From: Haemonchus contortus
Lineage: Eukaryota > Nematoda > Chromadorea > Rhabditida > Trichostrongylidae
NCBI GenBank assembly: GCA_000469685.2
Contig: LS997562.1
Location: forward strand, 19,559,920 to 19,623,919
Direction: 5' to 3'
Length of the DNA: 64,000 bases
The first letter of the stretch is position 1. Each line of letters opens with the position of its first letter. The position numbers were made by a program, and so were the translations under genes. The notes below the pieces were generated by a model. That model was not told where the DNA came from. It worked only from the letters and a program-made list of their open reading frames with translations, and did not search any database. Positions 1 through 18,451 of this stretch are shown piece by piece.

Positions 1-1502
1 TGGGATTTGTATCCTAGGCAATATACTTTACTCGTCTTTTCATATAAAACAAAGGGTGACATTTCCCACATCCTTCTCGTTCAGGTGACTTTGACATTAA
101 CCCAAAAGTACCATTGCCTGTTTGTGTGCGTCTAGATGATTCTGGGTGATTGGGAACTTTGTTATGGTGCAGAAGGGTTTATACATTGTTGATTAACATC
201 TGATCCGCTCTGTAAACAGTAATCACCTGGAAAATGACCCCATACGGGCAATCACAACCTCGAACAAATAAACTGGGAGTTGCCGATGGCGGGTGTTTTG
301 GCGGCAGCGGGCGCTTTATTCCAGTAACGCATCTGGTGCCATTATTCAACATGTTCCCTTGCTGTTCTTTTCCCTTCATTGATTCCCACCGCCCTATGCT
401 TGCATGGGTCATGTCATTCCATGGGCCGCTTTATTCATTCATGCCATTTGGGGTATTTCAGGAGTGAAAGGTAAAGGTTTACATACGGAATGTTCCATGA
501 GGAAGACCTACTGATTTGGCAGTGCTGAGTGTTGAGAGCTTGGATTGAGTGGCCAAGTGTCTCTATCAGAAAGTATGAGAGCTCCTGCTGACTTTGGGTT
601 TCAATGGGTCGTTTTTACCCAAACGTTCTCAATGATTTTTCATTAGATTGGCAAGCTTGTATACTTCCGCTGAAGAGATCTTAGTAATCAACTCCTGTAT
701 TCAGTAGCATTATTTTAGCTTTCAAGGAGTTGATTACATTTATTTTTATGGGGGATATAAGGGATAAAGAGCAAAGTTATTGATTCTCAACAATCCCCAG
801 AAGTAACAGCATGTTTGCCCTTCTTCTTGGAATAACAGGACGTTTTACTGGTTTCATTGACCAGGCGATGTTAGAGTAAAACCAGCTCATACTCGAGTAA
901 TTGTTTTCATTAGCTCAGGTAGGTAGGTATCTTGCGAGTACAGGAGTACTTCAAGGGTAGTGCCAATGTTAGGCAACGGTAGCTCTGCAAACTCTCTTGC
1001 AAAAAGAGCATTCTGTGACGAATCTGTTTCGCTATGGCTTGCACCTAATTGCTCACTTCTTCTATGGCGAAAGGCAAAAACGTGTACCACCCGAGGATAA
1101 CGGATGACTCCGCCGCTGCAGTGTTGTCAAACAGCAAATTGGGCATTAGAAGGCACACGGGTGTTACCCGGGGTGGGGCTTCAGGCTTGTAGCGAACCGT
1201 CACAACGGCCGTATACTGCTACTCGACAAAAAAGCGCAATGGGAAGGTCAGGCATGAAACACAGTTTTGTACCTCCCATCCACGGACAGAGCCGCAGACT
1301 CCAAAGCGTTATGACTTTTAAGTAGCAAGCAGTTACATGCCCATTACAAGCCCGTAGAGACAAGCTTGAGCTATTGTGGCGCTGGCGAAGAGCTCAAAGA
1401 TCTACACAGTGAAGTAGCTCTACTTGTGAATCCCACTACCCTTTATCCATCTCTAATAGTTTCACGCAGTAGCTCAGTGTTGTGGAGAAAATCGTGTGTG
1501 GT
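1..1502. other. No gene recognised
   Basis: Small frames (60-84 codons) occur on both strands but none has splice signals or a recognised motif. Confidence 0.5.
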
Positions 1503-1739
1503 GCAGTAGAAACGAAATCGTCGCGTCGCGGCAAGAGAGACGCCGCGCGCGAAGGGATGTAGCAGAATGCAGAGCAAGTAAGAAATGCGGGGACAAAAGA
1601 ACTAACAGTAGAAACATACCGTAAGTAATAATCGCATAGCGATCGAACTGCATGAAGAACGCCAGAGCAGTGATAAGGCGAAACGATCATCGCGACAGCC
1701 GCATGCGGCAGATCGATTACGCAAGACCGTTCCTAACGC
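1503..1739 (+). mobile_element. MITE-like element, copy 1
   Basis: This is one of three related copies (others at 18227 and 21526). The left end reads GCAGTAGAAACGAAA and the right end CGTTCCTAACGC, an imperfect terminal inverted repeat here. The interior shares the block around GAAGGGATGTAGCAGAATGC and the right-hand GCGACAGCCGCATGCGGC with the others. No transposase is encoded; open frames on the - strand across it are artefacts of the repeat. Confidence 0.7.
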
Positions 1740-1884
1740 ACGTTTCCCGAGAAAATCAAATGAGAATTTTCACAGGTGTATAAATTCCTATTTTCCACCT
1801 TACCAGTCGTACATGCTCCATACTCGTGCAGCGTTGCTGTCACTGACCACCTCCGCCATCCCTTCACCATACGACACTACGGTG

Positions 1885-2105
1885 AACCGGGGATTGAATC
1901 CCGGATCGATGTCTGACCGGGCCGATCAAGCCTTTCATCCACCTGGGATAGGGTAATTGGTACCAAACTTGTCTGGGAGGATATGGCTTGGTTGTACTTC
2001 GGCCAGTGCAAGTCATTGTGTAGGCCAAGCGCATTCTGTGGTCCACTACGATTCTGAGTGGGAGCGCATCCCACTCCAAAACGGGATTGTTGAATGTACT
2101 TCTGC
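1885..2105 (+). repeat. tRNA-derived SINE-like repeat, copy 1 (+)
   Basis: It begins near a B-box-like GGATTGAATCC (from 1891), then shares blocks with the other copies: GATCAAGC, ATTGGTACCAAACTTGTCTG, a stretch around GCAAGTCATTGTGTAGGCC, and CACTACGATTCTGAGTGGGA. A pol III-type internal promoter box and dispersal in both orientations point to a SINE. The 76-codon frame at 1957-2187 is part of the repeat. Confidence 0.6.
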
Positions 2106-3040
2106 TCTACGATGGACGGTGGGCGATTTGATCGGGCTTCTTGAAACAAGCATGGGTCGGCACTTACCAATGTCGTCGACTCGTTAGAAGTACGTTGCCA
2201 CACGCGATGCGGTCTCGGTCAATCCTGCCGCACACCTTCATCTCTGATCTGTGAAACGCTCCCGTTGAAGTGCCGGCGGTGCAGGCAGGTGCTGAATCAG
2301 AGACTCTCAGAATTCTGAGAATCAGTAGCGTCTGTGGCCCTTTCCCAACCAGCCGTTTCCACATCGGCGCTCGCCACATCCACCGCTTGTTGCAGAAATG
2401 CTACGGGGGATAAGAGTAGGCAATGAATGGGCGACTTGAAATGATTGCGGCGTAATTTCGATGGGTGAATAGTATCATTGGAGTTTGATGGCTTGCCGCT
2501 TGCCGCTTGGGTTTAAAATACCTTACTCATCAGAGGTTTCCTCCATGCGTGCGCGCGACCGTGGCAATTCGAGCACAAATGCCGCCACCCTCGTCAGCGT
2601 CGTTCGATATCCTCTGAGTCGTTGATTCGTGCTGACACATAATGAATTCAAGGTCGTACATCAACAGATAATTGCTTTTACACTGATTGCTTGATATTTC
2701 GCGCTGAGTGCTACTTTGCTTCTCGACCAACGTTTGCTTGTTTGTTTCCTGAGGTCAAATGTTTTTACTTGAAATGTTTTCATGAGTAGACAAGAACGGA
2801 ACGTGAAGTGGCACAAGAAAAAGAGTCGTGCAGAACAAGATTGTTGAGAGTTATTATACCCAGAAGGGGCCACCGACTTGAGGCGGTCGGAGGCGGCGCC
2901 GACGCCTACCACTAAGTAGTATAAAGGGACTTTGAGGCCACCTTCGCTGGTTGGACTCAACTGCCTTCAATGTGCAGCCAGCTGCAACGTCTTGATAGAA
3001 ATCGCTGGGTGCTTCTCTTTGCTTTGAAAAGACTTTAACG

Positions 3041-3406
3041 TTGTGTCGTTTCGTTCGTTTTTGTTCCGTTAACTTTGGTGCTTACCTTTTTCTGGCAAAT
3101 ACTAGTGTGAAGGGGATTTGCAAGGAAAGGGGTTTTCTAAGAATGAAATATTACTCTATGGGTCGCGGGGAAAAGCTGCCGCAGCTCGTGAATGCCATCG
3201 TGTCGGGACTCTGCAAGGTGACCTGGTTCTGGCCAGGTTACTTACCATTAGTGGTATCTTTTAAAGCGCGCTCTGTTGACAACGCCGGTCGTCCAACGTT
3301 ACCGCACAGGTCGGCGGTAGCTATGTTCTCGACTGCGCATTTATTGATGGCTTTTCTTTACTTCTTGTATATGGCTACCATATTTTCTTTGACTATTATG
3401 GTGTAA
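3041..3406 (+). other. Unassigned 121-codon open frame with hydrophobic C terminus
   Basis: The frame begins MCRFVRFCSVNFGAYLF; an internal Met gives MKYYSMGRGEKLPQLVNA, and the end (SAVAMFSTAHLLMAFLYFLYMATIF) would form one membrane segment. It could be a small single-exon membrane protein but no family is recognised and no splice or poly(A) signals support it. Confidence 0.2.
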
Positions 3407-4388
3407 TGTGGAGAAGTATATGATCATTAAAAAAAGCCCGTAGCTCTGCATGGAAAATAACATGCTCAACTCAAAGATCGTTAGCGACGGCGCACGCGCT
3501 AATGCGGTCTCGACGCTTTGCGCTCAACGCTCAACCCTCACCGCTCTACTCTGGAAGCATACAATGACGGCTTATAGGACGTACATGTCCTCATGCGGCA
3601 AATAGTGTAGTATGGCTGCTGGGTTATGTTAGGGTCAAATATATTTGAGGCTTGAGACTGGCTTGGCCTATTTCATTGATCTAATCACGGTGCCATGTAA
3701 AACTCACATCGAACACCAACATTGAGTGAGCCATCACCTCCACTGGTAACCGATCTGATTGTTAACTACACATCGTTTTTGATTGCTGTTTATTTTCCGG
3801 CTACGTACTTATGACGCCTATTGTCCTATGCTCTCTGATTGTCGTTCGATACTCAGGCTCAAGCGGAGAGTTTATCCGAGTCAAGCAAAAGGTCTATCCG
3901 ACATCTGCTTCATAGACAACTGCATGGATGATTACTGTGTCAAGTGACCACTTCTCCCGTTGATTGTGGATTTTATTCAAGTTAGCAGGGTCCCGTGCAA
4001 GAGGGGTCGTTTGGGTCGTCTTTTTATGGGTCGTTTGGGTAAAGAACGTTTTCGCGACTTTATGATCAACAGCGCTCCAGTTACAAGGCTTGCGTCCGTG
4101 CGGTGTTGCTGACAATTCTTGATTTTTCTCATTGGTTCCACTTCATTGAAATTTTGCGACCAAAAGTGCTACGCGCAGAATATTTAGCATGAAAAATACC
4201 TATTCAATATTAAGTAAAAACTATTTCGGAAAAAGTAAGGGACGGATGTAACGGTATTACGAATTTGATGTAGGAAAGCTGATTAGTGGGATATTCACTT
4301 AATACCATTGGCTTTCCTACTATATTTACGAATTTCTCTTTTTTCTTAGTTTTGAGAATAGCATATTTTTGCTGGATTTTCGTTTTTT

Positions 4389-4435
4389 AATATTCAAAAC
4401 CTTCCTAAGAGTAATATTCAAAACCTTCCTAAGAG
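4389..4435 (+). repeat. Short tandem duplication (about 23 bp x2)
   Basis: TAATATTCAAAACCTTCCTA-AGAG occurs twice back to back in AT-rich intergenic DNA. Confidence 0.85.
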
Positions 4436-5278
4436 CTTGGGAGTGAGCAGAAGCAGTGTAAAAGATTGTTGTTCTCATTTAAATGGTATCCTTTTGTGCT
4501 GGTATTTCTCTAGGGCTTAGGACGTCCAGTCTACTCCGGTGGCGTTTTAAATGCTGACACTGTGTTGAGATGACAACGAACATTCGATAATGAAGCCAAA
4601 GGAAAAAATTTACGTTGTTTTTCGTGCTCTATTCAACATTTTCAAATGTTATTACCCCTTTGTTCTCGAAGAAATCATCCACGACCAATTCATTCGTTCG
4701 ATTTTCCCATTCCACTGTTCTCTTCGAAGAACAAGCTCGTTATGACACTAGAGCTCAGTTGAATGCCAAAGTGTAAATTACACGTCATACGCAGACAATG
4801 GCAACTGTTACATCTTTCGCATTCTTCTTCGAGGCTAATTGGGACTGGTGAGGGACTTGCGGGTGTTTGTCTTCATCGATTATAGCAGTTCATGCAAGGA
4901 GTTCAGTTTGCGTTCAGCCTGGTGCTTACGTAACCACTTAGAAGTTCTTTATAAACACGTTCGTTAGCATTTTGCGATGAACACCCCAAATAGATTGGAA
5001 ACTGAGATAAGCTTTCTTGAATCGATTACTTCATTTTATAAGGCGTTTTTCTATCAATACGGCTCTGAACTTGCTCAGATTAGTTGTTCTGGAGAGCATT
5101 TACTCTGTGTTCGTTGTTTTTCTGTGTTCATAGTTGCAAGTATTTACTATAATAGGAACCTCTTGAATAGTCCAACATCTACTTCGAACTTCTCCGTATT
5201 TCCATATTTTCGTGATGACTTTTGTATTCTGGATGGCATCTTTTCTCGAACAGCTTCTGATGCATAGCGTTTGCTTGC

Positions 5279-5302
5279 AGGTGATGGAAAGCGCGGGATA
5301 GA
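5279..5302 (+). promoter_or_regulatory. Probable trans-splice acceptor and 5' leader of VPS25 with a 5-codon uORF
   Basis: TTTGCTTGCAG ends at 5280, 22 bases before the VPS25 start, a spacing typical of spliced-leader addition in nematodes. A small upstream ORF, ATG at 5284 to TAG at 5299-5301 (MESAG), ends one base before the main ATG at 5303. The main ATG has an A at -3. The acceptor role is inferred from position and sequence only. Confidence 0.5.
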
Positions 5303-8300
5303 ATGACATTCAAATGGCCATGGCAATATGATTTTCCGCCTTTTTTCACGTGAGTTTATGAAGCTTCGAAGAAAAAGAGCTTTTAATATAGTTCTAGTAG
5401 GTCAGTATGATATTTTAGTATGTGAGTTTGTGGCAATGCGGAAGGCATATGCCTCTGCGCGTCATCAAATATTCAGAATTGAAACAAGGGATATAGAAGG
5501 CTTTATCAAACGGAACCCACTGGGTTTCGACGAGATTTGTTTCTGTTGGTAAAGTTTCCTAACAACCATATCAGACAAATAGTGCTGTTTATGGATTTTT
5601 TATGGAAAATTACCGGCGCGTCACTAAAACAATCTGCGGACTGGAGACTCGGGGCGGTGATCAGAATGACATCACTAGCTTCACCTTGAGAAATCACGCG
5701 TCAGTGAATCTTTTATTGGTGCCCATTATATAAAGCGTATTTATTACAACTTTCGGTGTCGACTGTGTGGGACGCCGTTCTCATGAAACACCCTTCAACC
5801 AGTAATGATCGATATTGGTGCCGGCGATTTAGTACAAAATCACCCGAAATTTTATCCCACTTTCTTTATCCTTTATGCTCTGGAAAAAGTAAATTAGTTT
5901 TGAAGAACCTACACACATGAACTAACCGCATAGCTGATTACGTATATTGAATTATATGCGGTGCTATTCTTATCGAGCGATATCGGCTTCCTACGTTAGA
6001 AATGCCTGCAGAAATGCCTTAATTTGAGATGTGTGAATTTGGCTAAGCACAGAAGTTATCAGAAGAACCCTTTCCCTCCTGACGAAATCATTTCAACGAC
6101 CCAGCCAAAATAACATGTTGACTTAGGAAACTATTTTGTATTTTCGCATCTCTGAAGGAGATCTTTTCAAGTCCTTCACGTTTTAAGATCATACTCAGGC
6201 CCTCGCCAGAATCTAAGGCATATAAATTGTGTATAACATCTATGTATAGGGCTCTCTGTTTTTTCACATAGTTTTTCAAAGGTTGCAATGGTTTTCCTGA
6301 TTTACCAGTAGGTATTCACGATTTCGACCATGAAGACTATGAATGGTGTTTATTTGAATGCTGAAGAAATAGGGGAAAATTTCGTTTCCTCTTTACACCG
6401 TCCCAATCCTGTTCAATATTGCTTCTCTAATTTCTTTTTTGAATGAATTTTGGTATTTAAGAAATGTTTCTTTCAGCCTTCAACCAACGTTAGCTACAAG
6501 AGAGAAACAGTTAGAAACGTGGGCTAGTTTGGTGATAGACTACGCACAACACAATAAGATCTTCACACTCGACGTCGCTGAAGTGGCCAATAGTGAACTG
6601 TTCTACAACCAAAAACTAAATAGTAAGTTTTCTGCAAATTAAATGCTATATAATAGTTACGTAGAGCCTGTTTCTTCAATTAAATAAGGATTTCGCCCAG
6701 GAAGTATTGGGAGGCGAAGGTCAAATATAGAACAGCAATTCTTGTAGTTTTTCAAGCCTGGAACTGTTTTACCTTTTATCTGTGCTGCACATATGCATAG
6801 CTTAACATTATTATTTTTATACAATTTTCATGAATATGACATAGGACCATCATAATTTCTTTTCAATTGGGTTCGGTGGGCTTGGAAGCTACAAGCATAT
6901 TTAAGAGTAAAGCTGTTTGGTCCAAATATGGCCAGCTAAAAGATAGAATTGGTCGACCAATTTCGGAATCGGCTCTCATATTTTTCTACAACTTGCGGCT
7001 GTTCGAACGATGTTGGACATTCCATCCGATTTCTTTTTTTCTTTATAATATTATTTGGGAGTTGAAAACTTACCGCACAGTCATTCTCCAATCGACCGCG
7101 GTAATGAAATGCTTTGTATTACTACTGATGGTTAACTATTCCCATAGCAAGGTTGAAACCGATTTGATCTAATGGTCTGACGATCTTCGCCATAGCGCAA
7201 AGTACCTTCAGGCATAGAGTTACCGACCGAAAGAGACCCTTTCCGACTCCTACTCTTCCAATAACCACTATAACGATGCAGTGGTGGACAACTCCCCTCT
7301 ATTCTTTACAACCAATTCGTTATTACCTAGCTTTCTTCACATCACTTAGCTTAGCACTCTATCAACTCAGCCCTCTATCAATTCTTCTATAAGTATTGAG
7401 TCGAACAATCAGTAGGGGTATTGGCGGTGGGAAGATTTGAGACAGGACAGTTCCTACTGAGTTCTCGTTAGGGTGATAATACCTCGATTAATTAGCTGAC
7501 CCACGACTCCTTTGTACTGAAAATTCTGCTCCCATATGCACCTGCAGCTGCATCAGTAGGTGATGTGGACTTCACAGTTTTGTAAATGCATAGTAGGACC
7601 AGGATCTAGGCGATTTGCCTTCCCTAATTCCTAATTAAGTTTTACTATTGCTTAACAAATGTGGGTGGTGATACGGTATAGGGCAAGAGCATATTGGAAG
7701 TCGTGACTTTTCTCCGTTTTTTAATGTATGTACTGCAAATCAAAAGTTCCAAGTGCGCTTCATATGAATTGGATCAGCGTTATAAGATGTACCTGTGTTT
7801 TCCGTCCTTTTATCCTTGTCTGTTTTAGGGCGCCTTTCTCCTGAAGGAATTCGTGCTGTGTTCGACTACCTCGAGCAGAAAAGTATGTCTTTTTCAGTGC
7901 TTTTTAAAAATTTTTTCTCACGGAAGCCAGAGTAACTTTTTGTAAGCATTGCGAACAAATTGAATGGTTATTAAACAGAATGGATTTCTTTAGAGCACGT
8001 CGAGTGGATCGATATTGTGAAAACCCGGTGTCATATCTATTGGCGGCGCCCCGACGAGTGGGCGGCTTTGATCTACGCGTGGGCTGTTTCAAACGGTTTG
8101 CTGAACACACCGTGTACTTTGTATGAGATCGCACACGGGGACGATACTGTACAAGAATGTGAGTGGCTTTAGAATTTATCCTCATTCATGGCATGGTTCA
8201 GTTCAGCTTCAATATTGTCCTTGGGACAGCCCTTCTAGATGGATAATAGAACATCTTTCAAGTTGAAAGTTTGATTTGAAAGAAAGTTAAACACTGCTTG

Positions 8301-8779
8301 ACAGCGCTCACTTGTGTGTCTGTCTTCCTTTCTGTGATTATTCTCTGAACATGTGTACTGCTACAGCTTTTTACTAAAGAAAAAGAGAATCACCTCTCCA
8401 TTGTGCCTGCCTGTTAGTAAAGTGGTTGCTAGGGTTACTTTTTGTCGTGGGAAGGGATAGGAGGAAAGTTAGTGACTGTGTAAGTTTCGCGCCGGAACGT
8501 GAAAAAGATCAGAGAACAGTCTAAGGAATTTTCTTAATTTAAAATTTCCCATCACTACCTCATTTGTCAAAAATTACATCACTTAAAATTTCTACAAAAA
8601 TTACATCACTTAAAATTTTATTCGCTTTCCAAGAATCATCAAATTGAAATGTGTTTTCAGCTTTTTACGGTTTGGAGAAAGACGTATTGGTGAAAGCACT
8701 ACGAAGTCTAGAGCTGCAGCGACGTGCACAGTTGATGAATATTGGCACGGAGTCAGAGGGTGTCAAGTTCCTGCAATAA
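5303..8779 (+). CDS. VPS25: VPS25, ESCRT-II subunit (5 exons, complete)
   Basis: Exons 5303-5349, 6477-6622, 7829-7882, 7994-8158 and 8661-8779 join in consistent phase (2,1,1,1) to 176 codons plus TAA, the same length as human VPS25. The start reads MTFKWPWQYDFPPFFTLQP; the PPFF stretch (residues 12-15) is the family's N-terminal contact with the other ESCRT-II subunits. Residues 98-105 read YWRRPDEW, matching the conserved second winged-helix region, and the end reads SEGVKFLQ, close to the human C terminus. In the family, VPS25 is present in two copies in ESCRT-II and recruits VPS20/CHMP6 during sorting of ubiquitinated cargo into multivesicular bodies on endosomes. The start is set by the conserved FKWPWQY motif and a GTGAGT donor. 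All introns are GT-AG. TRMT61A begins 172 bases downstream on the same strand. Identification is firm; the exact 5' leader is inferred. Confidence 0.93.
5350..6476 (+). other. Intron 1 of VPS25
   Basis: This 1127-base GT-AG intron lies between the exon ending at PPFF and the exon beginning with the next threonine codon. It is AT-rich. Short open frames in it, for example on the - strand at 6088-6288, show no recognised motif, and no repeat family seen elsewhere in the window was recognised here. Confidence 0.7.
6623..7828 (+). other. Intron 2 of VPS25
   Basis: This 1206-base GT-AG intron (GTAAGT donor, TTTTAG acceptor) separates phase-1 exon ends. The frame at 6867-7172 gives a 101-residue peptide with no recognised domain. 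Nothing else was seen. Confidence 0.7.
8569..8618 (+). repeat. Short direct duplication in intron 4 of VPS25
   Basis: AAAAATTACATCACTTAAAA-TTT occurs twice with a 4-5 base gap. It sits about 45 bases upstream of the exon 5 acceptor. Confidence 0.8.
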
Positions 8780-8951
8780 TACTGTACTTTGTTTGGTAAG
8801 CGCTAAAAATTGTTTATTCTCGAAATTCTTTCGATGTTAGTGGTTTTGATGTTAGTAAAGAATAAGGCTATCTCTCTTGCTATGTTGATTGTCATAACCT
8901 TCAGGTTTGTCTCATTGCCAGAATTTATCTTGCGAGTATTTATCGTCAATT
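8780..8951 (+). promoter_or_regulatory. Intercistronic region VPS25-TRMT61A with likely spliced-leader acceptor
   Basis: These 172 bases separate the VPS25 stop from the TRMT61A start. A weak poly(A)-like hexamer, AATAAG, lies at 8861-8866. An acceptor-like sequence, ATAACCTTCAG, ends at 8904, and a second one, TTGCCAG, ends at 8921. This order (stop, poly(A) signal, T-rich stretch, acceptor, next ATG) is what nematode operons show between genes. The operon is inferred; no transcript evidence is available here. Confidence 0.55.
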
Positions 8952-16630
<7,679 letters not shown>

Positions 16631-18226
16631 GGGAGTAAAAGTGACATTTGGTAAGTGACGAGCGCGTTCAAGCTGGTAGACTTGACACATTTGGTGTTGT
16701 TTATCGTCTTTATTGTTCGATTTGCTAGTATTATTTCAAAATTATGCCACCGTCAGCTTTTTATTAGACAGTGTATCTCACGTTTTGTTCTGGTTTTGTT
16801 CTACTCGTATGTGCCCGAATTGATAAGCTGCGTTGTTTTTTTGATTCTCTTTGTCGTAATGTTTAGCAGAAAAAATCCCAGCAGCAGCTGTGCAGCGCGT
16901 GGTTTGTGACGCGATTTAGATCAGGCAGTCAGAATATGTGACGTCGTTTAGACTTCGAGTTAGTTCTCGTATTACGGTATCTTTATGTTGCAGTTCACTT
17001 TTGTTGAGTTTCGTATAAAAATTTCTATGAGCACGACTCGATAAAGACTGTAACAGTGGCGATTCTGATGTTGGACTGGGCAGCCAACAGAGCTCACCTG
17101 GCACCGGTAATATGTTCTTGTTCGGGCTTTTGTTTCAAAACTGCAGTGAGTCTTTCACAATTGGTCCGAAATGTCTGGCTTGATCCTTATATGTGCTTTA
17201 TATTAGGAATAGGACACCATATTAGTTTCCTTTTCTCCTGATTTGAGAGTAACACTACCTTTCAACTTAGAAATCTTTATAAGGGTGATGATATTCAGAG
17301 CTTCGGCTGAGTTAGAGGGAGGATACGGTGACCTTCGCCCTTGTGAGCTGTCCAAAGTGAGGCAACATTCGCTTTGAGCCAGTACGAACTTTCCCATACA
17401 TTAGGAAATGGGACCTCAAAAAGGAATGTCTCACTCTTGATTCATGTGATGTGTTGTAAGGGAGGTGGTGCACTGAGTGGAGGGTACCTTGGTCCTACCT
17501 TAGATGAACATGATAGAATAGCAAAGTCATATAAACTAGCCAGGCATTCCTCGTGACGTCACTGACTTTTAGAAGGAGGCTCCCTAGTAAAATTGAATTA
17601 CAGGGTTTACATTTGTTAAATGTAGCCTAGTTGTATATTTTCTCTTGTAATCGCCGTCCCATCTAAGTCTTCAAGATGAAACGTCTTTTCAATCACGAGA
17701 GCATTCGGCCACATTCAAGTTGACGGGCGCTCAGTGTGGAATCACAATGTATTCACTAATCAGTCTAAAGAACTACGTGAATAGGAAAGCAACGATTCTT
17801 AAGAAAGAGGTGCCGGTGATAATAAAAACTGTGCTTTCGTTGATTTCCAGATAATTTTCGGGTGGCGTTATGAAATTGATGGAAATGTGGCATTCAATCG
17901 TCTATGACGAAAGGGAACCCGTTCAATATTAATACAGACATTTAAAGGAAATTCTCATGAAAATTTGATGAAATGACGCCAGTGCTATATTCGTGTGTGG
18001 GATGGCCTATTGCAAAGAAAGCATTTGGGGATACGAAATATTCGGCGAGCTATAACATTTTTCAACTAAATTTCGGCAACTGTCCTAAGATTTTTACAAT
18101 CATACAAAGGCTCTTCCAAAAGATACAGTATCAGAGTTATCCCACGTTTCCAATATAAAATGTTAATTGACGTTCCGACAAGATTCGGGTATATGGTCAC
18201 CTAGAGGACCTTAGGATGGGTGTGGT
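16631..18226. other. Downstream flank of TRMT61A; no gene recognised
   Basis: No clear AATAAA follows the stop closely; the nearest weak variant is GATAAA near 17041. The T-rich stretch at 16680-16900 may be 3' UTR. Frames here have no recognised motif. Confidence 0.45.
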
Positions 18227-18451
18227 GCAGTAGGAACGAAATTGTCGCGCCGCGACGAGAAGACGCCGCGCGAAGGAATGTAGCAGAATGCAGCAACAGG
18301 TAAGAAATACAGGAACAATAGCCATAGTAGTAGCATCATGCCAAAAGTAATAAGCGCATGGCGATTGAGCTGTATGAAAAACGCTAGAACTGTTATATGC
18401 TCCGCGACAGCCGCGTGCGGCGGATCGATTACCCAAAACCGTTCCTACTGC
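18227..18451 (+). mobile_element. MITE-like element, copy 2
   Basis: The element has perfect 12-base terminal inverted repeats: GCAGTAGGAACG at the left and CGTTCCTACTGC at the right. The interior matches copies 1 and 3, including GAAGGAATGTAGCAGAATGC and a short palindrome GACAGCCGCGTGCGGC. About 225 bases long and non-coding. It must have been moved by a transposase encoded elsewhere. Confidence 0.75.

Larger units (their letters stand above)
2106..5278. other. Intergenic region upstream of VPS25
   Basis: It contains the tandem duplication at 4389 and the unassigned frame at 3041-3406. A - strand frame at 2661-2960 has no recognised motif. Above 4.1 kb the sequence becomes AT-rich. An inverted pair GTAGGAAAGC / GCTTTCCTAC lies at about 4270-4320. 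No promoter could be defined. Confidence 0.45.

Noticed and set aside
1436..1690. An 84-codon - strand frame
   Set aside because: It coincides with MITE copy 1; similar frames recur at 18197-18487 and 21509-21808 in the other copies, so it is repeat-derived and not a gene family.
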